A stretch of 64,000 nucleotides of DNA from Bathymodiolus brooksi. Its lineage: Eukaryota; Mollusca; Bivalvia; Mytilida; Modiolidae. The stretch is taken from positions 25,438,186-25,502,185 of the forward strand of contig OY804585.1 of the NCBI GenBank assembly GCA_963680875.1, given 5' to 3'. A program made the translations under genes and the position numbers. Under the pieces are notes generated by a model, which was given only the letters and a program-made list of their open reading frames with translations, made no database searches and was not told the origin of the DNA. This document shows, piece after piece, positions 48,627 through 57,823 of this stretch (its first letter is position 1; each line of letters starts with the position of its first letter).

Positions 48627-49141
48627 GACACCTCCGAATCCATCTTTTCTGTCTTTACGGAATATTTCGTAATCGGATTCATCTGGTAAGATTTCGCCGT
48701 TGCATATAGACGGTTTAAGCCATGTTTCATTTCCACATATAATGTCTGTGTTACTAGAGTATAAAAAGTTCCAGAAACTATGTTTTTGGAATTAATGCTC
48801 TGAAAGTTAATGGTAGCAAATCGGATGTTTCTGTTATGTGGAAACTTTGAGCGTTGGTTTTCCTGATGATTTGGACTAGATGTATGCAATGGGGATCTCA
48901 TATTGCCATTATCTAATGATGTATTGCTGAGTACTGACTGATTCCTTAGTGAATCGTAAATATTGTTACTCTCAACAATCACAGATTCAAATAGGCTGGT
49001 TGAAAATTTTGGTATGCCACATTGGCAACAAGTCCAAGATGCATTTGATGGTTCAAGAGCTTTATAAATCGCTGAATTCATACCCATACAATTTGCGTGA
49101 TACCATAGATTACAGTTATCACATGCTACTGCTGTCTCCAA
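48581..49141 (-). pseudogene. LINE PHD second half and endonuclease start
   Basis: Contains CDNCNLWYHANC, the second half of a PHD finger, then a linker, then NIRFATINFQSINSK, the beginning of the APE endonuclease. A lost A in a run near 48785 shifts the frame so the rest is nonsense; the true continuation is in the frame of 46701-48626 (ICGNETWL with the catalytic Glu is still seen in that alternative frame). The codon at 49141 is TTG, not a real start. Confidence 0.88.
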
Positions 49142-49515
49142 GTGACAGCTTTGTTACAAGTTTCACAGGGGTATTTAGGAGTAGCTGGACCTGGGTTCAA
49201 TTCAGTGTCTGATGATAATAACATGAGTATATAACTGAGGTATAATAGATGGCTTGTATTACCTCTGGAAATAATATGGTCAAGTTGGCTTTTTCGTTTG
49301 ACAAAGTTCGCTAAAATATCAGGTAAGTACGTTTTATTCGATGTTGCTGTGCTTGACTTACAGTATACACTTTTGGTCTGGCAGATTGAGGTTTTATCTG
49401 CAATGTCTATTTGTACTTTTGTTGGGAAGTATAATGTGTGAAAGACCACACACATCTGTGCTGCTATAGCATGTATTCGGTTGTTGTTGTTGTTTTCCCG
49501 GAAACCGGAAGACAT
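49126..49515 (-). pseudogene. LINE N-terminus with 2A-like motif and PHD first half
   Basis: ATG at 49515. Reads a ~95-residue N-terminal extension, then LLSSDTELNPGP (49186-49209 encode DTELNPGP) and PKYPCETCNKAVTW, the first half of a PHD finger. D-x-E-x-N-P-G-P is the core of 2A translational recoding peptides, which are known at this position in APE-type LINEs of molluscs and echinoderms. The usual Gly before the Asp is Ser here. The frame breaks at about 49130. Confidence 0.85.
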
Positions 49516-49616
49516 GATGGGAGTAGTGTAAGTGGTGAGAATGCGCGAAAATTCAGATCTGAAAATTTCTGGGATTTCACAAAGTCTATGGATTTTTTTG
49601 GAATAATCAGGTTAGT

Positions 49617-49997
49617 CATGGGAGAACAAGTTACATTAAATGAAATGTCCATCTATATCATGGGAGAAGAAGTTACATTAAATGAAATGTCCATCTATAT
49701 CATGGGAGAGCAAGTTACATTAAATGAAATGTCCATCTATATCATGGGAGAACAAGTTACATTAAATGAAATATTCATCTATATCATGGAAGAACAAGTT
49801 ACATTAAATGAAATGTTCATCTATATCATGGGAGAAAGAAGTTACATTACATGAAATGTTCATCTATATCATGGGAGAAGAAGCTACATTAAATGAAATG
49901 TCCATCTATATCATGGGAGAACAAGTTACATTAAATGAAATGTTCATCTATATCATGGGAGAAGAAGTTACATTAAATAAAATGTCCATCTATACCA
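49617..49997 (+). repeat. 42-bp minisatellite, block 3, right of LINE
   Basis: About nine units resuming at CATGGGAGAACAAGTTACAT. The array ends at ATCTATACCATAGTACCCCC, joining directly to the flank that in unit 1 begins at about 843, so the ~470 bases between minisatellite and that flank in units 1 and 2 are missing here. Confidence 0.93.
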
Positions 49998-50623
49998 TAG
50001 TACCCCCACACACTTTATAAAGTGGGCGATGTGTCTCCTTGTCCATCGGGTCCTACGCATCTGTTCACGTGTCTTCTTTTGTTACAGTTAGAATTTATTC
50101 ATTACATTGTGTTTTATTTGAACATTAATGATCGATTCGAAAGTAACTTATAAAAAAAAGTGTGTCAATACAGGTAATTATTACGACACTTGACCTGAAA
50201 TTGTCGAGTTTACATCCCTGAACGGGAAATCATCCTGTATCGATTCAAGTATAGACGATGTGACTCAACAACACGCGTCCAATTTGTGGTTTCCGCCTCA
50301 TATGGTCAGTATCATAACTTCCCTTTCCATTTTTTATATACAACATACGCACATTGGATTATTCAATAAAAAGTGGATACACAATATATATATTAAATTT
50401 AGATATAGGAAGTAGAAAATACTGAAATATTTGTGATTTATTCGTAATGTGTTGATTGAGAACATACACGGTACACAGAGGACAAGGTGAATTTTGATAA
50501 GAAGAACCAACAATATACCTTAAATACGGAAAATATATACTTTATAGGGGTGTTATTTTACACTTGTATACAGCTACTGTGAATGAGACTTTAAATCACA
50601 CCGACTTGACTTAAAAGAAAACT
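49998..50623 (+). other. 5' flank of GPCR unit 3
   Basis: Matches 845-1515 of unit 1 with small gaps (near 50220). The TATA-like ATATATACTTTATAGG is intact at about 50533-50548. No other feature. Confidence 0.7.
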
Positions 50624-51856
50624 ATGGAGATCTATATTAATTTTTCCGAACCACCAATGGAGAACATGACATTAAGTTATACTAATTACTCCATAACGGA
50701 CACTACAATCATGTCTTACTCGAACAAGACTCTTCAGGAATATAATGACGAGGAAGCTAATCGTCGACTGATACCCGTCATATATCTTGGACTACTGATG
50801 CTTATAGGGATACCAGGAAATTTGATCGTGTTAATTGTTTACCCGTCTAGGTTTCCTAAAACCACACACAGGATGTTTATAACTGGTCTAGCGGTGGCCG
50901 ACATTCTTGTTTGTGTTGTAACTTTACCATTTGAGATTACAGAGATGAGATTACAGTATACATTCTACAACTCGTGGTGTTGTAAATTCTTCCGAGCATG
51001 CAACACCCTTTTTGCACTATCATCTATTTTCATTCTGATGGGGCTGTCGGGTGATCGATTTCGACGTGTTTGCACGCCATTAAAAGTCCAACTGACGTCA
51101 CGACACGCGACCATTTACATTATGTTCTGTGTTGTTTTAGCAGTAATATTCTCATGGCCAAACTTTTTCATTAGTGGAATCCGATTGGTTAATCTCGGTA
51201 ATAACGTCACCGGATACGACTGCTCATTGTCAGACCAGTTTGCTAAAACGAAATACCCCACACTATATGGCGGCACTTTATTCCTTGTTTTCATAATTTG
51301 TATGATATTATTAATTGTTTTATATTCTTTAATTGGACGTCAAATATTGAAGCACTTTCAGTTTAGAAGAATGTTTTCAAGAAGTTCTACATCAAATTCG
51401 ACATCGTCAACTCCAGTTTCTAACGATAGTCAGAAGCTTATGTCGACAAATATGGCTGAACAAGAATACAATAATGAGGTATTTATAGATAACAAGCCTA
51501 AAGAAACACAGGAAATGGTAACACGAAAATCACATAGAAAATCATCAAAACATCACTCCACGAAACGCCAGTCTGTAAAGGAAGATGCGGGATCAAAAAA
51601 ACTGACAAAGATTGCGCTTGCCATCAGCTTAGCTTTTATTCTGAGCTATTTGCCACATTTAACAATATCTTTATTGACTGCATTGAAAGGCAAGTTCTTG
51701 CTTCCGCCGGGACCGGTAGTATCTGCTGTGTTGCCTATAGTAACAAGGTCGTTCGCCATTAATAATGTCGTTAATCCAATCATATATGGGTTGATGGACA
51801 AAAGATTTAGAGACAATTGTAAACTGATGTTCAAAAATGCACTTTGCTTCAAATAG
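50624..51856 (+). CDS. Class A orphan GPCR, copy 3 (canonical DRF motif)
   Basis: 410 residues, single exon, identical layout to copy 1: TM1 GN, LAVAD in TM2, GDRF at 143-146, SWP in TM4, Cys200 in ECL2, FILSYLP in TM6, NPIIY in TM7. Asp144 and Arg145 are both present, so on sequence this and copy 4 are the receptors most likely to couple normally. Distinct residues include FFISG in TM4, NSTSS in ICL3 and MDKRF in helix 8. It shares several of these with copy 4, suggesting copies 3 and 4 are the closest pair. It lies about 2.3 kb upstream of copy 4 with no other gene between them. Confidence 0.94.
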   Translation: MEIYINFSEPPMENMTLSYTNYSITDTTIMSYSNKTLQEYNDEEANRRLIPVIYLGLLMLIGIPGNLIVLIVYPSRFPKTTHRMFITGLAVADILVCVVTLPFEITEMRLQYTFYNSWCCKFFRACNTLFALSSIFILMGLSGDRFRRVCTPLKVQLTSRHATIYIMFCVVLAVIFSWPNFFISGIRLVNLGNNVTGYDCSLSDQFAKTKYPTLYGGTLFLVFIICMILLIVLYSLIGRQILKHFQFRRMFSRSSTSNSTSSTPVSNDSQKLMSTNMAEQEYNNEVFIDNKPKETQEMVTRKSHRKSSKHHSTKRQSVKEDAGSKKLTKIALAISLAFILSYLPHLTISLLTALKGKFLLPPGPVVSAVLPIVTRSFAINNVVNPIIYGLMDKRFRDNCKLMFKNALCFK

Positions 51857-52653
51857 AAAGCATGGTTTAAAAATTGAGTCACAGGGACTTGTAACGTCAA
51901 CCATCACAAGAAGTGCCAAAAACAATCAACATACATGTACAATAGTACACCTAGGAGTTTGGGAAATTTCGTTCGAGGATTGTTATCCTCCCTGTAGACA
52001 GTCTATTGCAGTTCAGGACTGACATTACCCATTTCACTGTGGACCATCAGATAACAAGACATTACAGTCAGTTCGAATGGTTCGGTTGGGGGTATTGATG
52101 ACTTGTTTATGATCATGACTAATTGATATTAAATCTGTTAAAAGTTTAAGTTATGATTTGTGTGTGCTGTGAGTAATGGTCTACAAACCAACATATTATA
52201 CCTTTTTAGATAGTAGTCGGTAAACTGTCGGTTAACTAGGAACATTCATTGAACATGTGGCTGTAACTGTCCATGTTTATATCATTATTCGTGTTTTTGA
52301 TTGTGTGTGGTATTTTGGGGAAGAGGCGAATCTGTGCCGTTTATATTTTGTTTGTTTATATCTGCATTGCCGTTAGAATGTCGTGACGAGAGGAGGGTTG
52401 TATCCCAATAACTGGTTTAACCTTGCCACATATTTGTGTCTGTCCCAAGCCAGAATATGGATTTCCGGCAAATGTCGTGGTTTATTTTGTGCTTCAATGA
52501 TTTGAAGTGAGATGTGGTTGTTCGTTTTGTTGATAGTGTTGGAATTGTTGACGATCAATTTTTCAACTTGGTTCAAATAAAACGGTTCTTTGACTACCTT
52601 ATTTAACTTGTTTGATAAATAATGATTTTCATGTAACTTTTATAATTAATAGG
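51857..52653 (+). other. 3' flank of GPCR unit 3
   Basis: Like 2749-3540. It keeps the AATAAA of CAAATAAAACGG (about 52575) but not the early one of unit 1. The minus-strand 67-codon frame at 52373 is chance. Confidence 0.6.
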
Positions 52654-52906
52654 GATGGTCGTGATCGTATGGTAGTTGGATTTATAACTATCTTTTGCAA
52701 TCAGTGCCATTACCACTAACGTTGTGAGTTCGAATACCGTTCAGGCGATGTGTACTCGATAAAACATTATGTGATAAAGTTTATCAGTGACTTGCGACAG
52801 GTCAGTGGTTTTCTCCCGTTATTCCGGTTTTCTCTACCAATAAAACTGACCGCCACGATATAACTGAAATATTGTTGAAAGTGGCGTTAAACACCATAAC
52901 CTTAAC
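52654..52906 (+). mobile_element. tRNA-SINE, full length, unit 3
   Basis: GGGATGGTCGTGATCG head, GAGTTCGAATACCG B-box region, TTCCGGTTTTCTCTACC body, then CGCCACGATATAACTGAAAT and GTTGAAAGTGGCGTTAAACA tail. This is the complete version of the truncated SINE at 3541. Confidence 0.8.
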
Positions 52907-53326
52907 CTTTTATAATTATAGTCACAGTACATACATTATAATGTATTTGCATATATCTGGAAACCTTTACTATTAATGTGGTTATCGTGCCCAGAACCAT
53001 GCAACGTCAGTGGTGTTTGGGGATTGTGGTGGTCTGAAGACAATGACCTTGCCCATTGCCCTGCATCCTGCAGGTATTGACACAATTTATCGAAAATAGG
53101 TGTCAGTTTATTTACATTAGGTTTATCATTCTAATTCATATTCTCGTGTCAGCGAAACTGTGTCCTTTAATATATTGTGGGAATAACATGCAGGTCAAAG
53201 TGTTGGTAACCATCCTCATGTATTGAATAAGGAGGGATTGCCCCACATATTTAATCAATCGTTTTATTCTGTTGGTGATTTAGTATATATCTGAACAAAT
53301 GTATGTCCAAATGTCAGGAAGGATCG
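52907..53326. other. GPCR unit 3 spacer
   Basis: No gene. Also present in units 2 and 4. Non-repetitive sequence as far as can be seen. Confidence 0.5.
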
Positions 53327-53578
53327 ACCGTCGTGGTCGTATGAAAGTTGGATTTACAACTACCTATGCAATCATTGCCTATCACCACTAAAGTTCAGAG
53401 TTCGAATCTTATTCATGGCGAGGTGTACTCGATACAATATGTAATACACTTTATCAGTGACTTATAACATGTTGGTGATTTTTACTGGGTACTCCGGTTT
53501 CCTCCACCAACAATACTGATGGCCACGATTTAATTGAAATATTGTTGAAAGTGTCCTTAAACACCATAACCCTAACCC
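53327..53578 (+). mobile_element. tRNA-SINE with CCCTAACC tail, unit 3
   Basis: Same insertion as 12311-12560: TCGTGGTCGTATGAAAGTTG, AGAGTTCGAATCTTATTC, GGTACTCCGGTTTCCTCC (with one base changed), GAAATATTGTTGAAAGTGTC and ACACCATAACCCTAACCCC. Confidence 0.75.
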
Positions 53579-53868
53579 CAAATGTCAGGAGTTTTAATGT
53601 GTACTGTTGGGGGTCGTCTGGTTGCTTAGGTCATTAACAACATATGTAGACTCCTCATCCTTGTTGTCTGACAAAATGTTTACTCTGTACATTACATGAT
53701 AAAAGATAGAATCAAACGTGAAAAGTAGTTTATAATTCACTTGCAACATCATATAGCTGTCGCTTCTCTGATATCTGTTTCTGATTGGATACAGAGCAAA
53801 TTATGAGGTCAATAAATTTAATATATATACTATAAAATAAACTGAGAATCCCATGAAAGTTATTAAGA

Positions 53869-53913
<45 letters not shown>

Positions 53914-54160
53914 GGATATACAATATATATTAAATCTAGATACAGGAAGTAGAAAATACTGAAATATTTGTGTTTTATTCGTAAAGTGTTGATTGAAAAC
54001 ATACACGGTACACAGAGGACACGGTGAATTTTGATAAGAAGAACCAACAATATACCTTAAATACGGAAAATATATACTTTATAGGGGTGTTATTTTACAC
54101 GTGTATACAGCTACTGTGAATGAGACTTTAAATCACACCGACTTGACTTAAAAGAAAACT
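53579..54160 (+). other. Junction between GPCR units 3 and 4, with (CA)n at 53870-53911
   Basis: Up to the CA tract this is the 3' spacer of unit 3 (like 12561-12848). Straight after the CA tract the sequence becomes GTGGATATACAATATATATT, which in units 1-3 lies in the 5' flank about 250 bases before the ATG. So units 3 and 4 are fused at a (CA)n tract and unit 4 lacks the minisatellite and most of its 5' flank. The TATA-like element is intact at about 54070. Confidence 0.8.
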
Positions 54161-55393
54161 ATGGAGATCTATATTAATTTTTCCGAACCACCAATGAAGA
54201 ACATGACATTAAGTTATACTAATTACTCCGTTACGGACAATACAATCATGTCTTACTCGAACAAGACTCTTCAGGAATATAATGACGAGGAAGCTAATCG
54301 TCGACTGATACCCGTCATATATCTTGGACTGCTGATGCTTATAGGGATACCAGGAAATTTGATCGTGTTAATTGTTTACCCGTCTAGGTTTCCTAAAACC
54401 ACACACAGGATGTTTATAACTGGTCTAGCGGTGGCCGACATTCTTGTTTGTGTTGTAACTTTACCATTTGAGATTACAGAGATGAGATTACAGTATACAT
54501 TCTACAACTCGTGGTGTTGTAAATTCCTCCGAGCATGCAACACCCTTTTTGCACTATCATCTATTTTCATTCTGATGGGGCTGTCGGGTGATCGATTTCG
54601 ACGTGTTTGCACGCCATTAAAAGTCCAAATGACGTCACGACACGCGACCATTTACATTATGTTCTGTGTTGTTGTAGCAGTAATATTCTCATGGCCAAAC
54701 TTTTTCATTAGTGGAATCCGATTGGTTAATCTCGGTAATAACGTCACCGGATACGACTGCTCATTGTCAGACCAGTTTGCTAAAACGAAATACCCCACAC
54801 TATATGGCGGCACTGTATTCCTTGTTTTCATAATTTGTATGATATCATTAATTGTTTTATATTCTTTAATTGGACGTCAAATATTGAAGCACTTTCAGTT
54901 TAGAAGAATGTTTTCAAGAAGTTCTACATCAAATTCGACATCGTCAACTCCAGTTTCTAACGATAGTCAGAAGCTTATGTCGGCAAATAAGGCTGAACAA
55001 GAATACAATAATGAGGTATTTATAGATAACAAGCCTACAGAAACACAGGAAATGCTAACACGAAAATCACATAGAAAATCATCAAAACATCACTCCACGA
55101 AACACCAGTCTGTAAAGGAAGATGCGACATCCAAAAAACTGACAAAGATTGCGCTTGCCATCAGCTTAGCTTTTATTCTGAGCTATTTGCCACATTTAAC
55201 AATATCTTTATTGACTGCATTGAAAGGCAAGTTCTTGCTTCCGCCGGGACCGGTAGTATCTGCTGTGTTGCCTATAGTAACAAGGTCGTTCGCCATTAAT
55301 AATGTCGTTAATCCAATCATATATGGGTTGATGGACAAAAGATTCAGAGACAATTGTAAACTGATGTTCAAAAATGCACTTTGCTGCAAATAG
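54161..55393 (+). CDS. Class A orphan GPCR, copy 4 (canonical DRF motif)
   Basis: 410 residues, single exon, same domain layout as the other copies. GDRF at 143-146 is intact. Differences: Val/Asn changes near residues 24-27, FLRAC instead of FFRAC before TM3, VVAVIFSW in TM4, DATSKK in ICL3 and a C-terminal ALCCK in place of ALCFK, which adds a cysteine that might be lipidated. Its proximal promoter region (about 250 bases) is present but the more distant 5' flank and minisatellite are replaced by the 3' spacer of unit 3. It is followed by the 29-bp satellite, as is copy 2. Confidence 0.94.
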   Translation: MEIYINFSEPPMKNMTLSYTNYSVTDNTIMSYSNKTLQEYNDEEANRRLIPVIYLGLLMLIGIPGNLIVLIVYPSRFPKTTHRMFITGLAVADILVCVVTLPFEITEMRLQYTFYNSWCCKFLRACNTLFALSSIFILMGLSGDRFRRVCTPLKVQMTSRHATIYIMFCVVVAVIFSWPNFFISGIRLVNLGNNVTGYDCSLSDQFAKTKYPTLYGGTVFLVFIICMISLIVLYSLIGRQILKHFQFRRMFSRSSTSNSTSSTPVSNDSQKLMSANKAEQEYNNEVFIDNKPTETQEMLTRKSHRKSSKHHSTKHQSVKEDATSKKLTKIALAISLAFILSYLPHLTISLLTALKGKFLLPPGPVVSAVLPIVTRSFAINNVVNPIIYGLMDKRFRDNCKLMFKNALCCK

Positions 55394-56163
55394 AAAGCAT
55401 GGTTTAAAAATTGAGTCACAGGGACTTGTAACGTCAACCATCACAAGAAGTGCCAAAAACAATCAACATACATGTACAATAGTACACCTAGGAGTTTGGG
55501 AAATTTCGTTCGAGGATTGTTATCCTCCCTGTACACAGTCTATTGCAGTTCAGGACTGACATTCCATTTCACTGTGGACCATCAGATAGCAAGACATAAT
55601 AGTTAGTTCGAATGGTTCGGTTGGGGGTATTGATGACTTGTTTATGATCATGACTAATTGATATTAAATCTGTTAAAAGTTTAAGTTATGATTTGTGTGT
55701 GTTGTGAGTAATGGTCTACAAACCAACAGATTATACCTTTTTAGATAGTAGTCGGTAAACTGTCGGTTAACTAGGAACATTCATTGAACATGTGGCTGTA
55801 CTGTCCATGTTTATATCATTATTCGTGTTTGTGATTGTGTGTGGTATTTTGGGGAAGACGCGAATCTATGCCGTTTATATTTTGTTTGTTTATATCTGCA
55901 TTGCCGTGACGAGAGGAGGGTTGTATCCCAATGACTGGTTTAACCCTGCCACATATTTGTGTCTGTCCCAACCCAGAATATGGATTTCCGTCAAATGTCG
56001 TGGTTTCTTTTGTGTTCAATGATTTGAAGTGAGATGTGGTTGTTCGTTTTGTTGGAATTGTTGACCATCAATTTTTCAACTTGGTTCAAATAAAACGGTT
56101 CTTTAACTACCTTAATTAACTTGTTTGATAAATAATGATTTTCATGTAACTTTTATAATTAAT
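55394..56163 (+). other. 3' flank of GPCR unit 4
   Basis: Like 2749-3540 and 51857-52653. Contains the late AATAAA (CAAATAAAACGG, about 56088). The short frames at 55792 and 55819 are not conserved as proteins. Confidence 0.6.
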
Positions 56164-56420
56164 AGGGATGGTCGTGATCGTATGGTAGTTGGATTTATAA
56201 CTACCTTTTGCAATCAGTGCCATTACCACTAACGTTGTGAGTTCGAATACCGTTCAGGCGATGTGTACTCGATAAAACATTATGTGATAAAGTTTATCAG
56301 TGACTTGCGACAGGTCGGTGGTTTTCTCCCGTTACTCCGGTTTTCTCCACCAATAAAACTGACCTCCATGATATAACTGAAATATTGTTGAAAGTGGCGT
56401 TAAGCACCATAACCCTAACC
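56164..56420 (+). mobile_element. tRNA-SINE, unit 4
   Basis: Orthologue of the SINE at 52654-52906, complete with tail GTTGAAAGTGGCGTTAAGCA and CCATAACCCTAACC. Confidence 0.78.
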
Positions 56421-56837
56421 GTGTTATAATTATAGTCACAGTACATACATTATAATGTATTTGCATATATCTGGAAACCTTTACTATTGATGTGGTTATC
56501 GTGCCCAGAACCATGCAACGTCAGTGGTGTTTGGGGATTGTGGTGGTCTGAAGACAATGACCTTGCCCATCGCCCTGCATCCTGCGGGTATTGACACAAT
56601 TGATCGAAATAGGTGTCAGTTTATTTACATTAGGTTTATTATTCTAATTCAAATTCTCGTGTCAGCGAAACTGTGTCCTTTAATATATTGTGGAAATAAC
56701 ATGCAGGTTAAAGTGTTGGTAATCCTCCTCATGTATTGAATAAGGAGGGCTTGCCCCACATATTTGATCAATCGTTTTATTCTGTTGGTGATTTAGTATG
56801 TATCTGAACAAAATGTATATCCAAATGTCAGGAAGGG

Positions 56838-57060
56838 ACCGTCGTGTTCGTATGAAAGTTGGATTTACAACTACTTATGCAATCAGTGCCTATCACCACT
56901 AAAGTTCAGAGTTCGAATCTCATTCATGGCGAGGTGTACTCGATACACTATGTAATACACTTTATCAGTGACTTACAACATGCTGGTGGTTTTCACGGGG
57001 TACACCGGTTTCCTCCACCAATAATACTGATGGCCACGATTTAACTGAAGTATAACCCTA
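56838..57060 (+). mobile_element. tRNA-SINE with CCCTAACC tail, unit 4
   Basis: Orthologue of 12311-12560 and 53327-53578. The tail is shortened: TTTAACTGAAGTATAACCCT, so part of the GAAATATTGTTGAAAGTG segment is gone. Confidence 0.7.
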
Positions 57061-57823
57061 ACCCCAAATATCAGGAGTTTTAATGTGTACTGTTGGGGGT
57101 CCTCTGGTTGCTTAGGTCATTAACAACACATGTAGACTCCCCATCATTGTCTTACAAAATGTTTACTCAGTACATTACATGATAAAAGATGGAATCATAT
57201 GTGGAAAGTAGTTTATAATTCACTTGCAACATCATATAGCTGTTACTTCTCTGATATCTGTTTCTGATTGGATATAGAGCAAATTATGAGGTCATTAAAT
57301 ATAATATGTATACCATAGCATAAACTGAGAATGTCATGAAAGTTATTAAGATCACACACACACACACACACACACTATCTTACAATAAAATGAACTGAAA
57401 ATTGTAGGCATGTATCATTATATAAAAATATATAGAAATTTCACAAGGTGTTAATACAATGATTGACTGAATGTTTCATTCACTCTTTGAAATGACCATT
57501 AAATATAACTTCCATTCTCTGTTTACTATATGTCAAATGTCCCAGTTAATGGATGTAAGGACATGCATTTTCCCACAGATTCTATTTCATGCTTCATCAA
57601 AACTTCTTCCTATTATTCAAACCTCATTTTGTGATTAATAAGATAACAATTCATCTTTCCGGGCAAAATATTGGTTTAACCTGGTTATGCCATATCTATA
57701 ATAAAATATATACAAAAACATGTTCAAACTGAGTATACTAGCTGTGGAACCGTGTAGCTGACGGGTAAAAAAAACAAAATACATCACTGCATTTTTCACT
57801 AGAGTAACACGATGGTGCCGCAA
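57061..57823. other. Spacer before the second 29-bp satellite
   Basis: Copy of 12561-13334, with the CA tract reduced to about 11 units at 57353-57375. No gene. Confidence 0.65.

Larger units (their letters stand above)
45889..49616 (-). mobile_element. Nearly full-length CR1/Jockey-like LINE inserted in the 42-bp minisatellite
   Basis: A ~3.7-kb non-LTR element on the - strand: short 5' UTR, PHD-finger region, APE-type endonuclease, reverse transcriptase, C-terminal domain and a ~140-base 3' UTR. It has three frameshifts, at about 49130, 48785 and 46735, each consistent with loss of one base; the rest is open. Both edges abut minisatellite units in the middle of the 42-bp unit, so the insertion is later than the array. 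Confidence 0.9.

Noticed and set aside
47062..48672. Several + strand open frames of 80-220 codons
   Set aside because: Antisense shadows of the LINE endonuclease-RT coding region.
53730..54050. 106-codon minus-strand frame with a (Cys-Val)n run
   Set aside because: It is driven by the (CA)n microsatellite.
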